From Chimaeribacter coloradensis (GTDB taxonomy: Bacteria; Pseudomonadota; Gammaproteobacteria; Enterobacterales; Enterobacteriaceae): 64,000 nt of DNA. How positions within the stretch are numbered: the stretch's first letter is position 1; each line of letters opens with the position of its first letter. The notes beneath the pieces were generated by a model that saw only the letters and a list, made by a program, of their open reading frames with translations, ran no database searches and was not told the origin of the DNA. Position numbers and translations under genes: made by a program. Below are positions 1-7,619 of this stretch, piece by piece. The stretch covers positions 248,001 through 312,000 of the forward strand of contig NZ_PJZH01000001.1 of the NCBI RefSeq assembly GCF_002858715.1, written 5' to 3'.

Positions 1-361
1 CTTTATCACTTGCCAGGCACCCGGCACGGGCCGGGGCACCCTGTTTCCTGCGGGAGCCAGGCAGCGCAGGCACGAAAAGAACGAGTGTCAGGGTTACCAC
101 GTTAAGGCCGCGGGGCGTCACTCATATCCGTTCAGTGAGATAAAACAGAGGGTTATCATCTTTTTTATCGCGGTCAGTGGGAAATAAACAGGCGGTGCGG
201 CCCAGGAAAATCAAACCCATTTTTCCCAGTGATAAAAGAGAGGGGGATTATCCCCACAAGCTATAACAGATAGGCGGTGAATATCGACGAACTGCTATGC
301 GGGCTATAACAGTCATTGTGCTAGCATACGGCTTCCAACATTATCCCACGAGGGTGACACG
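1..361. other. Leading intergenic stretch, no gene seen
   Basis: No convincing reading frame starts or ends here on either strand. The stretch turns more AT-rich from about 120 onward and should hold the promoter of the YlaC-like gene. A GAGG ribosome-binding site sits at about 350-353, just before that gene's ATG. I could not fix a -35/-10 pair with confidence. Confidence 0.5.
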
Positions 362-880
362 ATGGACGCCATTAAGACCATCCTGGTCAGAGAGATTCAG
401 CAGATTAACCAACAGGAACGCCGTGACGGCAAGGCGCGTTTCAATACGGAATTTTTCACCAAACACCCGCTGCTCTGCCTGGCGATGCTGGCCGGCTACG
501 TGGCCGTAGGCGTGGTGATGTACTACGCCCCCTATATGGGGCTGGGGTGGTTTGCCGGTTTCACCGCGTTTCTGGTGCTGGTTTCCGGCGGGCTGTTGCT
601 GGACATCAAACCCGTCTACCGCTACGAAGATATCGGCGTGCTGGACCTGCGGGTCTGCTACAACGGTGAGTGGTACTTCAGCCGTGAAGTGCCGGTACAC
701 GCGGTAGAGGAGATCCTGGCGCACCCGCAGGTGGCGCAGCCGATCAAGGCGCGTATGCAGGAGATCATCCGCCACAAAGGCGCGATCGATTTTTACGATA
801 TCTATGACCTGGCGCGCAAGCAGGCCAGGCAGCCCGCCCCGCTGGCCGCGTCCGGCAGGCAGCAGCAACCTGCACACTGA
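362..880 (+). CDS. ylaC: YlaC-like inner-membrane protein
   Basis: 172 residues. The sequence matches the YlaC family of enterobacteria: an N-terminal charged helix, two hydrophobic segments at about residues 37-55 and 60-80, then a conserved cytoplasmic part containing YRYEDIGVLD, RVCYNGEWY and a C-terminal FYDIYDLAR block. Together these are close to E. coli YlaC. The biochemical role of the family is unknown. The ATG at 362 is preceded by GAGG at suitable spacing. The tail after about residue 157 (Ala/Gln-rich) has no counterpart that I recall in E. coli YlaC. In E. coli ylaC lies elsewhere on the chromosome, so this location differs. Confidence 0.8.
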   Translation: MDAIKTILVREIQQINQQERRDGKARFNTEFFTKHPLLCLAMLAGYVAVGVVMYYAPYMGLGWFAGFTAFLVLVSGGLLLDIKPVYRYEDIGVLDLRVCYNGEWYFSREVPVHAVEEILAHPQVAQPIKARMQEIIRHKGAIDFYDIYDLARKQARQPAPLAASGRQQQPAH

Positions 881-989
881 GTCATAACGCGCCGGGGGAG
901 AGGCAGATTCTGCGTATCCCTCACCGCATTGAATGGGGTAGACTGTGTCTATTCGCGCAATCAATGCGTTGACCCGCTCAGGAGCCGGC

Positions 990-1262
990 GTGCAAAAGAT
1001 CAAGCTCACCATTCATCACCTCTACCAGGAAAGTGCCGACGGCAAACAGGATGCCCGTGCCACCGCACGCATCTACGCCGGCGACCGCCTGATCCTAACC
1101 GAAACCATGGCCGGGCAGGCGCAGCACTACCCGCGCTACCTCAGCGCCGCTGACGATAACGGCGAACCGTTGCGGGTAGAGTGGGAGAGTGACGGCTGTG
1201 CGTCGATGTCCGTGACCCGTGCTGAAGTCTGCCCCTGTTGCGGCGGCGACGAGTGGCACTAA
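990..1262 (+). CDS. Small conserved-looking protein of unknown function
   Basis: 90 residues if it starts at GTG 990, which has AGGAG five bases upstream. An in-frame ATG at 945 would add 15 residues but lacks a good ribosome-binding site. The protein is soluble-looking, with a predicted beta-rich core and a C-terminal tail CPCCGGDEWH whose three cysteines could bind metal. I do not recognise a family. It lies between the YlaC-like gene and a small paralogous gene, all on the same strand, with gaps of 109 and 36 bases. Confidence 0.6.
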   Translation: MQKIKLTIHHLYQESADGKQDARATARIYAGDRLILTETMAGQAQHYPRYLSAADDNGEPLRVEWESDGCASMSVTRAEVCPCCGGDEWH

Positions 1263-1298
1263 TCTCAATCTGAACGGGGTGAACCCAGGGAGCCAGTG

Positions 1299-1559
1299 AT
1301 GAAGATGCTGCAAAATGAGGCGGATTACCGCAGCTGGATTATGGCGGAGCTGTTTATGGTCAGGGAGCCGCGGGACAGTGCGTTGTTTGTTGAGCAGGAG
1401 ATCGAGGATTTTATCTTTGATGCCCGCCCGACGGCGTACCCCTGCGTCGCCGTCATGGTGCAGACCAAAGGGGAACCGGCGGTGTGCGAGCCGAAGTTTA
1501 TCTACAAAGAGCAGGTGTTTGAGTGGGCCCACCAGATGGGGTTCGGCTTCGGCAGCTGA
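1299..1559 (+). CDS. Small paralogous protein, copy 1, function unknown
   Basis: 86 residues from ATG 1299 (GTG 1296 is an alternative one codon earlier), with a purine-rich GGGAG site about eight bases upstream. It is clearly homologous to the product of 2498-2749. Both contain YRSW(I/M)M, an FM(V/I) block, an acidic helix ending (F/Y)(I/L)FD, then RP..YPC(V/L)A, FIY(K/R)EQ(V/I) and a C-terminal MG. There is no signal peptide or membrane segment. I do not recognise the family; an acidic regulatory or adaptor protein is conceivable but unproven. Confidence 0.75.
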   Translation: MKMLQNEADYRSWIMAELFMVREPRDSALFVEQEIEDFIFDARPTAYPCVAVMVQTKGEPAVCEPKFIYKEQVFEWAHQMGFGFGS

Positions 1560-1597
1560 CCGGGCCACCGCCGGGGACGGCGGCAGCCCCCGATGTA

Positions 1598-1813
1598 CTA
1601 CACGTTTTTGCGGTCAATCTTCTCTTCACCCCAGAACAGGTGATCGGCATCGGTTTTTTCAAAGGCTTTCAGCAGCACTTCATCATTGCCTTCTTCCCAG
1701 ATTTTCTGCGCCAGAACCTCATCATCATTCGCCAGCTCAAAAATCGCTTCTGCAATCTCGATCGATGTGTCCCTGACATTGGCCCAGGATTTCACGTTAT
1801 TGATATCGGTCAT
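1598..1813 (-). CDS. yccJ: YccJ-like small protein
   Basis: 71 residues. It matches E. coli YccJ over most of its length: the block around [10 protein letters not shown], the [18 protein letters not shown] segment and the C-terminal LFWGEE-IDRKNV are nearly identical. YccJ has no established function. In E. coli it lies next to wrbA, which is not present here. The start is preceded on the minus strand by GGGAGAG at good spacing. It is convergent with the small paralogous gene at 1299-1559. Confidence 0.88.
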   Translation of the reverse strand: MTDINNVKSWANVRDTSIEIAEAIFELANDDEVLAQKIWEEGNDEVLLKAFEKTDADHLFWGEEKIDRKNV

Positions 1814-2021
1814 TCAAACTCTCCCTTATTGCGATCGCCAAAGGTGATCCTCTGGTTGTGTTGATGGTGACCCTTTAACTATGGTACTGACCCGGCGGGG
1901 ATGCAAATCAGCGCCGGTTAACTGCGGGGATTGTGAGCAGGTAGCAATCTGTGCGCAATCTGGCACAGGCCGCGGTGCGTCAGGTATACTGCGGCCCTGC
2001 ACAACGGGGAGGAGACCCATC

Positions 2022-2153
2022 ATGAGTGATGATATTTTCGATTTTGACATCGACGCCGAGCTGGCAAAAGCCGCCGAAAAGACAGAAAAGAAAGCCGCTG
2101 AACTGCCTGAAATTCAGGGTGGTGAAGAGGATTGTGAAGGCTGCAAAATCTGA
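2022..2153 (+). CDS. 43-residue acidic small protein, unknown
   Basis: The reading frame ATG 2022 to the stop at 2151-2153 has a strong AGGAG site ten bases upstream and is followed at once by a Rho-independent terminator, which supports a real short gene. The product is very acidic (MSDDIFDFDIDAEL at the N-terminus), has an Ala/Lys-rich middle that should be helical, and ends DCEGCKI, a CxxC pair. The frame is open 47 codons upstream, but those codons look non-coding. I do not recognise a named family. Confidence 0.65.
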   Translation: MSDDIFDFDIDAELAKAAEKTEKKAAELPEIQGGEEDCEGCKI

Positions 2154-2172
2154 TCCTTCCGGGGAAATCAAA

Positions 2173-2195
2173 AAACCGCTGCGGCGGTTTTTTTT
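2173..2195 (+). terminator. Rho-independent terminator
   Basis: A perfect stem AAACCGC / GCGGTTT with a TGCG loop is followed by a run of T, 20 bases after the stop of the 43-residue gene. It ends that short transcription unit. Confidence 0.85.
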
Positions 2196-2497
2196 GTGCG
2201 TGCAGAAAATGATTAGCCGTTAAAAAATTAACATAACTAATAGTGTTGTATTATATTATTCCAAACATGTATTTATAGTAATAATATTACTGTAGAAATT
2301 CCCGACATTTACAGCGAATTTTAATTAAAAACGAAAATTTAAATTTTCTTTATTGCTTCACTGTTGCTGTTTTGTTATTTTCATTGTCAACCAAGCAGGG
2401 AAGCATGAGTAACGCAGGAACGCGTTAAACGACGGGTGATCGGTCTGAGGTGACCTCTTCACCCCCGCCGGAGTCTGTATAGCTGAAAGGCCACGCC
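2196..2497. promoter_or_regulatory. AT-rich intergenic region with a 15-base palindrome
   Basis: This region is strikingly AT-rich compared with its surroundings and contains no gene. A perfect palindrome AGTAATAATATTACT lies at 2277-2291. It probably carries the promoter and possibly an operator of the small paralogous gene at 2498. The AT content would also suit binding of an H-NS-type silencer (inference). Confidence 0.4.
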
Positions 2498-2749
2498 ATG
2501 CACTTGTTAACTACCCCTTTTGAATACCGCAGTTGGATGATGACACATTATTTTATGATCGACTCGGTAGAGGGTGCGTCGTTATTATCTGAAGAGGAGC
2601 TGGATGAATATCTCTTTGATTTACGGCCCCTGGATTACCCTTGCCTGGCGATGATCGGCACCTCAATTAATCAGCCGTTGCTGAACGAGGTCACCTTTAT
2701 TTATCGTGAGCAAATTGCCCTGTGGGCGGAAAAGATGGGCGTCAATTAA
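2498..2749 (+). CDS. Small paralogous protein, copy 2, function unknown
   Basis: 83 residues, homologous to the protein at 1299-1559 (shared YRSWMM, EYLFDLRP, DYPCLAM, FIYREQIALWAEKMG). It has no signal peptide or transmembrane segment. Its codon use is less GC-rich than that of copy 1, and an AT-rich 300-base leader precedes it, so the two copies are probably regulated separately. The family is not recognised. A terminator follows about 80 bases downstream. Confidence 0.75.
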   Translation: MHLLTTPFEYRSWMMTHYFMIDSVEGASLLSEEELDEYLFDLRPLDYPCLAMIGTSINQPLLNEVTFIYREQIALWAEKMGVN

Positions 2750-2827
2750 TTTCCGGGGATAAATAATTGTACAGCCAACACCAGGGTGTACACATAATAA
2801 CATTTTTACCCCAGTGACTATTTTCAG

Positions 2828-2860
2828 GCTGCCTGCGGTGTCGGCAGCTTTTTATTTTTA
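2828..2860 (+). terminator. Rho-independent terminator after small paralog 2
   Basis: Stem GCTGCC / GGCAGC with a 9-base loop, then TTTTTATTTTT. It lies 79 bases after the stop codon. Confidence 0.75.
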
Positions 2861-2891
2861 TGCCTTCTGCCCTTGTCCGCGGCATGGGGCA

Positions 2892-2918
2892 TAAAAAAAC
2901 CAGCCGCCAGGCTGGTTT
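2892..2918 (-). terminator. Rho-independent terminator of the YjbE-like gene
   Basis: Stem AAACCAGCC / GGCTGGTTT. On the minus strand it is followed by a run of T (the A-run at 2893-2899 on the plus strand). It lies directly downstream of the stop at 2940. Confidence 0.8.
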
Positions 2919-2939
2919 GATGACAACACCCTACAGCGC

Positions 2940-3179
2940 TTAACGGGTCTGGGTGGTCGTCGAGGTGGAGGTCGCCGTAGAGGTGCCGGTGCCGCCGCTT
3001 GGGTCGGTTGCCGCCGCTGCGGCGGCCATGCCGCCGGAGATCAGGGTGGCTTCAGCCGGGGCCGCCGCCCCGGTGCCGCTGCCGGCCGCGATTTCTGCGC
3101 CGGCGGTGGTGGCGGCAAAGGCCGACGAGGCCCCCATCAGGGAGAGCGCAATGGCGGCTGCGGTCATCACTTTTTTCAT
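2940..3179 (-). CDS. YjbE/GfcA-like secreted Ala/Gly/Thr-rich protein
   Basis: 79 residues. A signal peptide (MKKVMTAAAIALSLMG to the cleavage at AFA-A) is followed by a low-complexity Ala/Gly/Ser segment and a Thr/Ser-rich C-terminal tail ending TTTQTR. This is the layout of E. coli YjbE and GfcA (YmcD), the first genes of exopolysaccharide/capsule-type operons, whose own role is poorly defined. ATG 3179 has an AAGGAG site upstream; an in-frame extension to 3278 lacks signal-peptide logic. The partner genes yjbFGH or gfcBCDE are not in this window, so it is an orphan here. Confidence 0.65.
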   Translation of the reverse strand: MKKVMTAAAIALSLMGASSAFAATTAGAEIAAGSGTGAAAPAEATLISGGMAAAAAATDPSGGTGTSTATSTSTTTQTR

Positions 3180-3335
3180 AGATAACTCCTTGTGTGAAAT
3201 GGAACATAAGTACCCTAACGCAGTAAGCAGTCTACCCGTTGGCCCGCCTGGAAAACATAAGAAAATGATGAAAATCAATGGGAAATTCTGTTTATGTCAA
3301 TAGGAATAGGGCCAAATTTGCGGGCTTTTTCCACC

Positions 3336-3779
3336 TCAGTCACGCACCTCGACCAGCACCGGGCAGGGGGCGGTTGCCATAATGTCCGCACACACTGACC
3401 CTTTCAGCAGCCGGTCAACCAGGCCACGGTGGCGGTGGCCCATCACAATCACCGACGCCTCCTGGCGTGTCGCCTCGGCCACCAGCGCCTGTGCCGCATC
3501 GCCGACAATCACCTGCCCGGTGACCTTCTCCCCCAGCGGATGCAGCTGGGCCATCGCTTCCCGCACGATGCGCGCCGCGGCGCTCTCCTCTTCACAGGCG
3601 GGCTGATAGAGCGTGATCTCCCCGGCCGGATCGCTGCCGCTGTTCACGGCGTAGGAGGCATCCACGCAGCAGGTCACGGAGATACGCGCGCCGGAGGCCG
3701 CCGCCAGCCCGGCCGCCAGGGCCACCACACGCGGGGTCTGGCGTGAGCCGTCCACCGCCAGCAGGATATGGGTAAACAT
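3336..3779 (-). CDS. Universal stress protein (UspA family)
   Basis: 147 residues, one Usp domain. The N-terminus FTHILLAVDGS and the C-terminal nucleotide-binding signature GHRHRG-(9)-GS followed by APCPVLVEV are diagnostic of ATP-binding Usp proteins. Family members are soluble cytoplasmic stress factors. ATG 3779 is chosen over an in-frame start seven codons upstream because it begins the domain and has a GGAG site just upstream. It lies on the same strand as the IclR-type gene, 30 bases after it, so the two may be co-transcribed. It does not correspond to a particular E. coli usp gene that I can name. Confidence 0.88.
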   Translation of the reverse strand: MFTHILLAVDGSRQTPRVVALAAGLAAASGARISVTCCVDASYAVNSGSDPAGEITLYQPACEEESAAARIVREAMAQLHPLGEKVTGQVIVGDAAQALVAEATRQEASVIVMGHRHRGLVDRLLKGSVCADIMATAPCPVLVEVRD

Positions 3780-3809
3780 AGTGTCTCCTTTTGCCGGCAC
3801 CTGCCGGCC

Positions 3810-4592
3810 TCAACGGCGATCCAGCCTGCCGATTTCGCCCATTAATGAGGCCCGGCACGCCAGAATGGCGGTGCGCAGGGCCGGTAGCTGCCGTTGCAGA
3901 CGTTCCGTCGGCACCAGCAGAGAGACAGAATAGCGCCCAAGCAGGGTATCAATCGCGACACCCATTGATGAGATGCCCTCCAGCGTCTCACCATGTTCCA
4001 CCGCCACGCCCTGTTGCCGCACATCGTGCAGCGCCGCCAGCAGCGAGCCGATGTCACACACCGTATTGTCCGTGACCGGCTCGAACTCCCCGCCAAGCAG
4101 CCGCCGCACCTCGTCATCACTGTTCAGCGCCAGCAGCGCCCGGCCGCCGGAGGTGCTGTAGATCGGCAGGTTCAGGCCGAAGCGCGGCACCACGCGCAGT
4201 TCGCGGTTCGCCACCACCATATGGACGATGGCGATCTGCCGCCCGCTGGGGCGTGCCAGCGTCACGGTTTCATTGGTTTCGTTACACAGCGCCTGCAAAA
4301 AGGGCGTGGCGATGGCGATGATGTCGCTGTGGACGGTGGCGACCAGCCGCAACAGCGTCGGGCCAAGGCGGAAGCCGTGGTTGCCGTGGCTGCGCACCAT
4401 CCCTTCCTCCGCCAGCGCCGCCACAATCCGCTGCACCGTGGAGCGGGGCAGGGCGACCGCCTGCGCAATCGCCCCGAGGCTCATCCCCTCCGGGTGCGCC
4501 CCCAGGGCGTTAAGGATGCTGGCCGCGCGGGCGATCACCTGAATGCCGCCGCTGCGTTCTTCATCAATGGCGTGGCTGTCATGGGTTGTCAC
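3810..4592 (-). CDS. IclR-family transcriptional regulator
   Basis: 260 residues from GTG 4592, which has AAGGAAG upstream. A winged helix-turn-helix domain (about residues 17-78, with SLGAIAQAVALPRSTVQRIVAALAEE as its HTH) is followed by the IclR effector-binding domain (about 90-255). The family usually binds small aromatic or carbohydrate metabolites. It is divergent from the MFS/HlyD export genes across a ~230-base gap holding an inverted repeat, so control of that pump is the likely job (inference). The usp gene follows it on the same strand. Ligand unknown. Confidence 0.88.
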   Translation of the reverse strand: MTTHDSHAIDEERSGGIQVIARAASILNALGAHPEGMSLGAIAQAVALPRSTVQRIVAALAEEGMVRSHGNHGFRLGPTLLRLVATVHSDIIAIATPFLQALCNETNETVTLARPSGRQIAIVHMVVANRELRVVPRFGLNLPIYSTSGGRALLALNSDDEVRRLLGGEFEPVTDNTVCDIGSLLAALHDVRQQGVAVEHGETLEGISSMGVAIDTLLGRYSVSLLVPTERLQRQLPALRTAILACRASLMGEIGRLDRR

Positions 4593-4669
4593 ACTACGCT
4601 TCCTTTTAAGGTAAAAACCGCAGGTATTTAACGGCATTCTGCCGCCGAACTCAACGAGTAACCACATTG

Positions 4670-4689
4670 CAATACACCGGACCGTATTG
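4670..4689. promoter_or_regulatory. Candidate IclR-type operator
   Basis: Inverted repeat CAATAC-N8-GTATTG, perfect hexamer arms, in the divergent gap between the IclR-type regulator and the efflux genes. Size and place suit an operator for autoregulation and control of the pump. No experimental consensus was available to compare. Confidence 0.45.
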
Positions 4690-4825
4690 TAGTATCCGCA
4701 GCGTGACCTGCATCGCATTATGATGCCCGGCACTTCACCTGCCATTATCCGCTCCTGCTTTCTGCTGTGTCATAACCTATGGCCTGTTGCCTCAGCGGCA
4801 ACGCGGAGCAGCGCGCGTAAAACAA

Positions 4826-6451
4826 ATGAGTTTATTTATGAGTGTAGTCAGTGTGCCGCCGGTAAGTGCCGGCAGCGCTCCTCCCGCTGCCCCCGCGGCC
4901 CAGCCCTTTACCGGGCGGCTGGTGGTCGGGCTGGTCGGTGTCTTGATTGCCGCCCTCTCCTCCGGCCTGAATGACCGGGTTACGGACATCGCCCTGAGTG
5001 ATGTGCGGGGCGCGCTGAGCATCGGCAGTGATGAAGGTTCCTGGCTGATTGGCGGCTATCAGGCGGCGGAAGTGGCCGCCATGATGCTCGCCCCCTGGCT
5101 GGCGATGACCTTTTCGATGCGCCGTTTCGCCATGGCGATGGTGCTGGGGTTCGGCCTGCTGGGCGCGGTGATCCCGTTTGCGCCCAATCTGCCGCTGTTC
5201 ATCGCCCTGCGGGTGATTCAGGGGCTGTTCGGCGGGGCGCTGCCGCCGCTGCTGATGACGGTGGCGCTGCGGTTTCTGCCGCCCGGCTTCAAGCTCTACG
5301 GGCTGGGAGCCTATGCGCTCAGCGCCACCTTCGGGCCCAATATGGCGACATCGCTGGCGGCGCTCTGGACCGATCACGTTGGCTGGCAGTTCGTCTACTG
5401 GCAGGTGATCCCGCCCTGCCTGCTGGCGTTCGCCATGATCAGCCACGGCATCCCGCAGGACCCGTTGCGGCTGGAGCGGTTCCGGCAGATTGACGCCTTC
5501 GGCATGGTCACCGGGTGCAGCGGCGTGGCGATGCTGGTGCTGGCACTGCAACAGGGCGAGCGGCAGGACTGGCTGGCGTCTACGCAGATCTGCGCGCTGC
5601 TGTTTGGCGCGGGGGTACTGCTGACGGTGTTCCTGATCAACGAGTGGTATCACCCGCTGCCGCTGTTTAAGTTGCAGATGCTGAAACGGCGCAACCTGGC
5701 GCATGGCCTGCTGACGCTGGCCGGGCTGATGGTGGTTTACCTCTCCGGTTCGGCGCTGCCCTCCAACTACCTGATGTCGGTCAACGGTTTCCGCGCCTCG
5801 GAGATGGGGCCGCTGTCGCTGACCATCGGCGTGCCGCAACTGGTGATGGCCCCGCTGGTGGCGGCGATCTGTAACCTGCGCTGGGTAGACAGCCGCTGGG
5901 TGCTGGCCACCGGGCTGGCGATCCTGGCGTTCGCCTGTTATTGCGGGTCAGAGATCAACAGCGCCTGGGTGCAGGACAACTTCTACTGGCTGCAGGCGAT
6001 GCAGGCGGTGGCACAGCCGATGGCGGTGATCCCGATCCTGCTGAGCGCCACCAGCGTGGTGCAGCCGCCGGAAGGGCCGTTCGCCTCGGCGATGTTCAAC
6101 ACCGTGCGCGGGCTGGGCAGCGTGGCCGGTTCCGCGCTGCTGGAAACCGTGATCAGCCACCGGGAGAAGTTCCACTCCCATGTGCTGCTGGACCATGCCG
6201 GGTCAGTGAGTTACCTGCTGTCGCAACCTTATGACGGCAACCGCGCGCCGCCGGCCCCGCTGAACCCGGACGGCAGCGCCGTCTCCAGCGAGGTGCTGGC
6301 GCGCTTCGCCACGCTGGTGAAGCACCAGGCCACTATCCTCGGCCTGAGTGACACCTATCTGATGATCATGGGCGTGGCGCTGGGGCTGATTATCCTGGCG
6401 GCGCTGCTGCCGCAGCGGACTTACCCGCCGCAGTCGCTGGTCAACCGTTGA
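4826..6451 (+). CDS. MFS multidrug efflux pump, DHA2 (EmrB-like) family
   Basis: 541 residues, about 14 predicted transmembrane helices with the long membrane-embedded C-terminal half typical of DHA2 drug:proton antiporters. The segment from residue 27 (GRLVVGLVGVLIAAL) begins helix 1, and RVIQGLFGGALPPLLM is the motif-C-like helix. A soluble loop with a proline stretch (RAPPAPLNPDG) precedes the last helix, as in EmrB relatives. The HlyD/EmrA-type adaptor follows 45 bases downstream, so the pair should form an inner-membrane/periplasmic export unit; no outer-membrane partner is encoded here. The start is uncertain: ATG 4826 and ATG 4838 both lack a strong site, and TTG 4787 is also in frame. 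Substrate unknown. Confidence 0.85.
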   Translation: MSLFMSVVSVPPVSAGSAPPAAPAAQPFTGRLVVGLVGVLIAALSSGLNDRVTDIALSDVRGALSIGSDEGSWLIGGYQAAEVAAMMLAPWLAMTFSMRRFAMAMVLGFGLLGAVIPFAPNLPLFIALRVIQGLFGGALPPLLMTVALRFLPPGFKLYGLGAYALSATFGPNMATSLAALWTDHVGWQFVYWQVIPPCLLAFAMISHGIPQDPLRLERFRQIDAFGMVTGCSGVAMLVLALQQGERQDWLASTQICALLFGAGVLLTVFLINEWYHPLPLFKLQMLKRRNLAHGLLTLAGLMVVYLSGSALPSNYLMSVNGFRASEMGPLSLTIGVPQLVMAPLVAAICNLRWVDSRWVLATGLAILAFACYCGSEINSAWVQDNFYWLQAMQAVAQPMAVIPILLSATSVVQPPEGPFASAMFNTVRGLGSVAGSALLETVISHREKFHSHVLLDHAGSVSYLLSQPYDGNRAPPAPLNPDGSAVSSEVLARFATLVKHQATILGLSDTYLMIMGVALGLIILAALLPQRTYPPQSLVNR

Positions 6452-6496
6452 TTGCCGTTATACCCGCTCACTGAACGCATATAAGAGAAGAGAACC

Positions 6497-7531
6497 ATGT
6501 TAGCAACTTCGTCAAAACGTATTCCGCTGCTGGTGGCAGTGATCCTGATCGCCCTGCTGGCCGGGGTAGTGGTGTGGCGTCTGGCCGGCCACGGCCAGGA
6601 AACCACCAATGACGCCTACGTCACCGCAGACTATACGCTGGTGGCACCGCGCATCTCCGGGCATATCGCCGAGGTGCGGGTTGAGGATAACCAGCAGGTC
6701 GGGGCCGGGCAGCTGCTGGCCCGGATTGATGACCGTGACTACATCAATGCGCTGAATACCGCGCAGGCGACCCTGGAGAGCAAACAGGCGCAGCTCAAAA
6801 GCCTGGATGCGCAGCTGATCAAACAGCAGCAGGTGATTGTTCAGGCACGGGCAGCACTGGATTCCAGCGTGGCCGGGATGAACTACGCGCGTCAGAGCGC
6901 CGATCGCTACCGCCGCCTGTTGCAGCAGGGCTCCGGCACCGCCGACCAGCGCGACGAATCAGACGCGACCTACCGTGAAAAAGCCGCCGCGCACCAGAGT
7001 GACGTGGCGGCGCTGGAAGCGGCGCAGCAGGAAGTGGACGTGCTGAAGGCGGAGCGCGCCGAAGCGCTGGCCGCGATTGATGCCGCCAACGCCGACCTCA
7101 GCCAGGCGAAGCTGAACCTCTCCTATACCCGCATCACCGCGCCGGTGGCCGGGACGGTGGGGCAGCGCTCCCTGCGGGTCGGGGCCTATGTCAGCGCCGG
7201 GACGCGGGTGCTGGCGGTGGTGCCGCTGCAACACGCCTACATTGTCGCCAACTACCTGGAGACCCAGCTGGGCGGCGTGGTGCCGGACCAGCCGGTCAGC
7301 ATCCGCGTGGATGCGCTGCCGGATGCGGTGCTGCACGGCCATGTGGAGAGCATCGCCCCGGCCACCGGCGCGACCTTCTCGCCGATTGCCGCCGATAACG
7401 CGACCGGTAACTTCACCAAAGTGGCACAGCGCCTGGCGGTGAAAATTGTGCTGGATGCCGACCAGCCGCTGGTGCAGCGCCTGCGGGTGGGAATGTCCGT
7501 GGTACCGACCATCGATACCGCGCACCCTTAA
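6497..7531 (+). CDS. HlyD/EmrA-type membrane fusion protein
   Basis: 344 residues: one N-terminal transmembrane helix (about 8-30), a biotinyl-lipoyl-like half at YTLVAPRISGHIAEVRVEDNQ, a long alpha-helical hairpin (about 90-210, rich in Gln/Ala heptads), the second lipoyl half at ITAPVAGTVGQR, and a beta-barrel domain. This is the EmrA/HlyD order. It is the periplasmic adaptor for the MFS pump encoded just upstream. ATG 6497 has AAGAGAAGAG upstream. The IclR-type protein divergent to the operon is the likely regulator. Confidence 0.9.
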   Translation: MLATSSKRIPLLVAVILIALLAGVVVWRLAGHGQETTNDAYVTADYTLVAPRISGHIAEVRVEDNQQVGAGQLLARIDDRDYINALNTAQATLESKQAQLKSLDAQLIKQQQVIVQARAALDSSVAGMNYARQSADRYRRLLQQGSGTADQRDESDATYREKAAAHQSDVAALEAAQQEVDVLKAERAEALAAIDAANADLSQAKLNLSYTRITAPVAGTVGQRSLRVGAYVSAGTRVLAVVPLQHAYIVANYLETQLGGVVPDQPVSIRVDALPDAVLHGHVESIAPATGATFSPIAADNATGNFTKVAQRLAVKIVLDADQPLVQRLRVGMSVVPTIDTAHP

Positions 7532-7568
7532 TTGCCGCCTGATCCGATGCCATAAAAAGCAGCGGCAA

Positions 7569-7606
7569 TAAAAAACGCCCGCCCCGGTCACCGGCGCGGG
7601 CGTTTT
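7569..7606. terminator. Bidirectional Rho-independent terminator
   Basis: Stem AACGCCCGC / GCGGGCGTT with A-run before and T-run after, between the convergent HlyD-type gene and opgC. It can serve both strands. Confidence 0.8.
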
Positions 7607-7619
7607 GCTGCCCGGCGGC

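Noticed and set aside
341-1012. 223-residue minus-strand frame
   Set aside because: Overlaps the YlaC-like gene, whose similarity is clear.
1568-1583. CCGCC/GGCGG hairpin after small paralog 1
   Set aside because: Short stem and no T-run; insufficient for a terminator call.
4832-5839. 335-residue minus-strand frame
   Set aside because: Shadow of the MFS pump gene with Gln/Arg/His-rich sequence.
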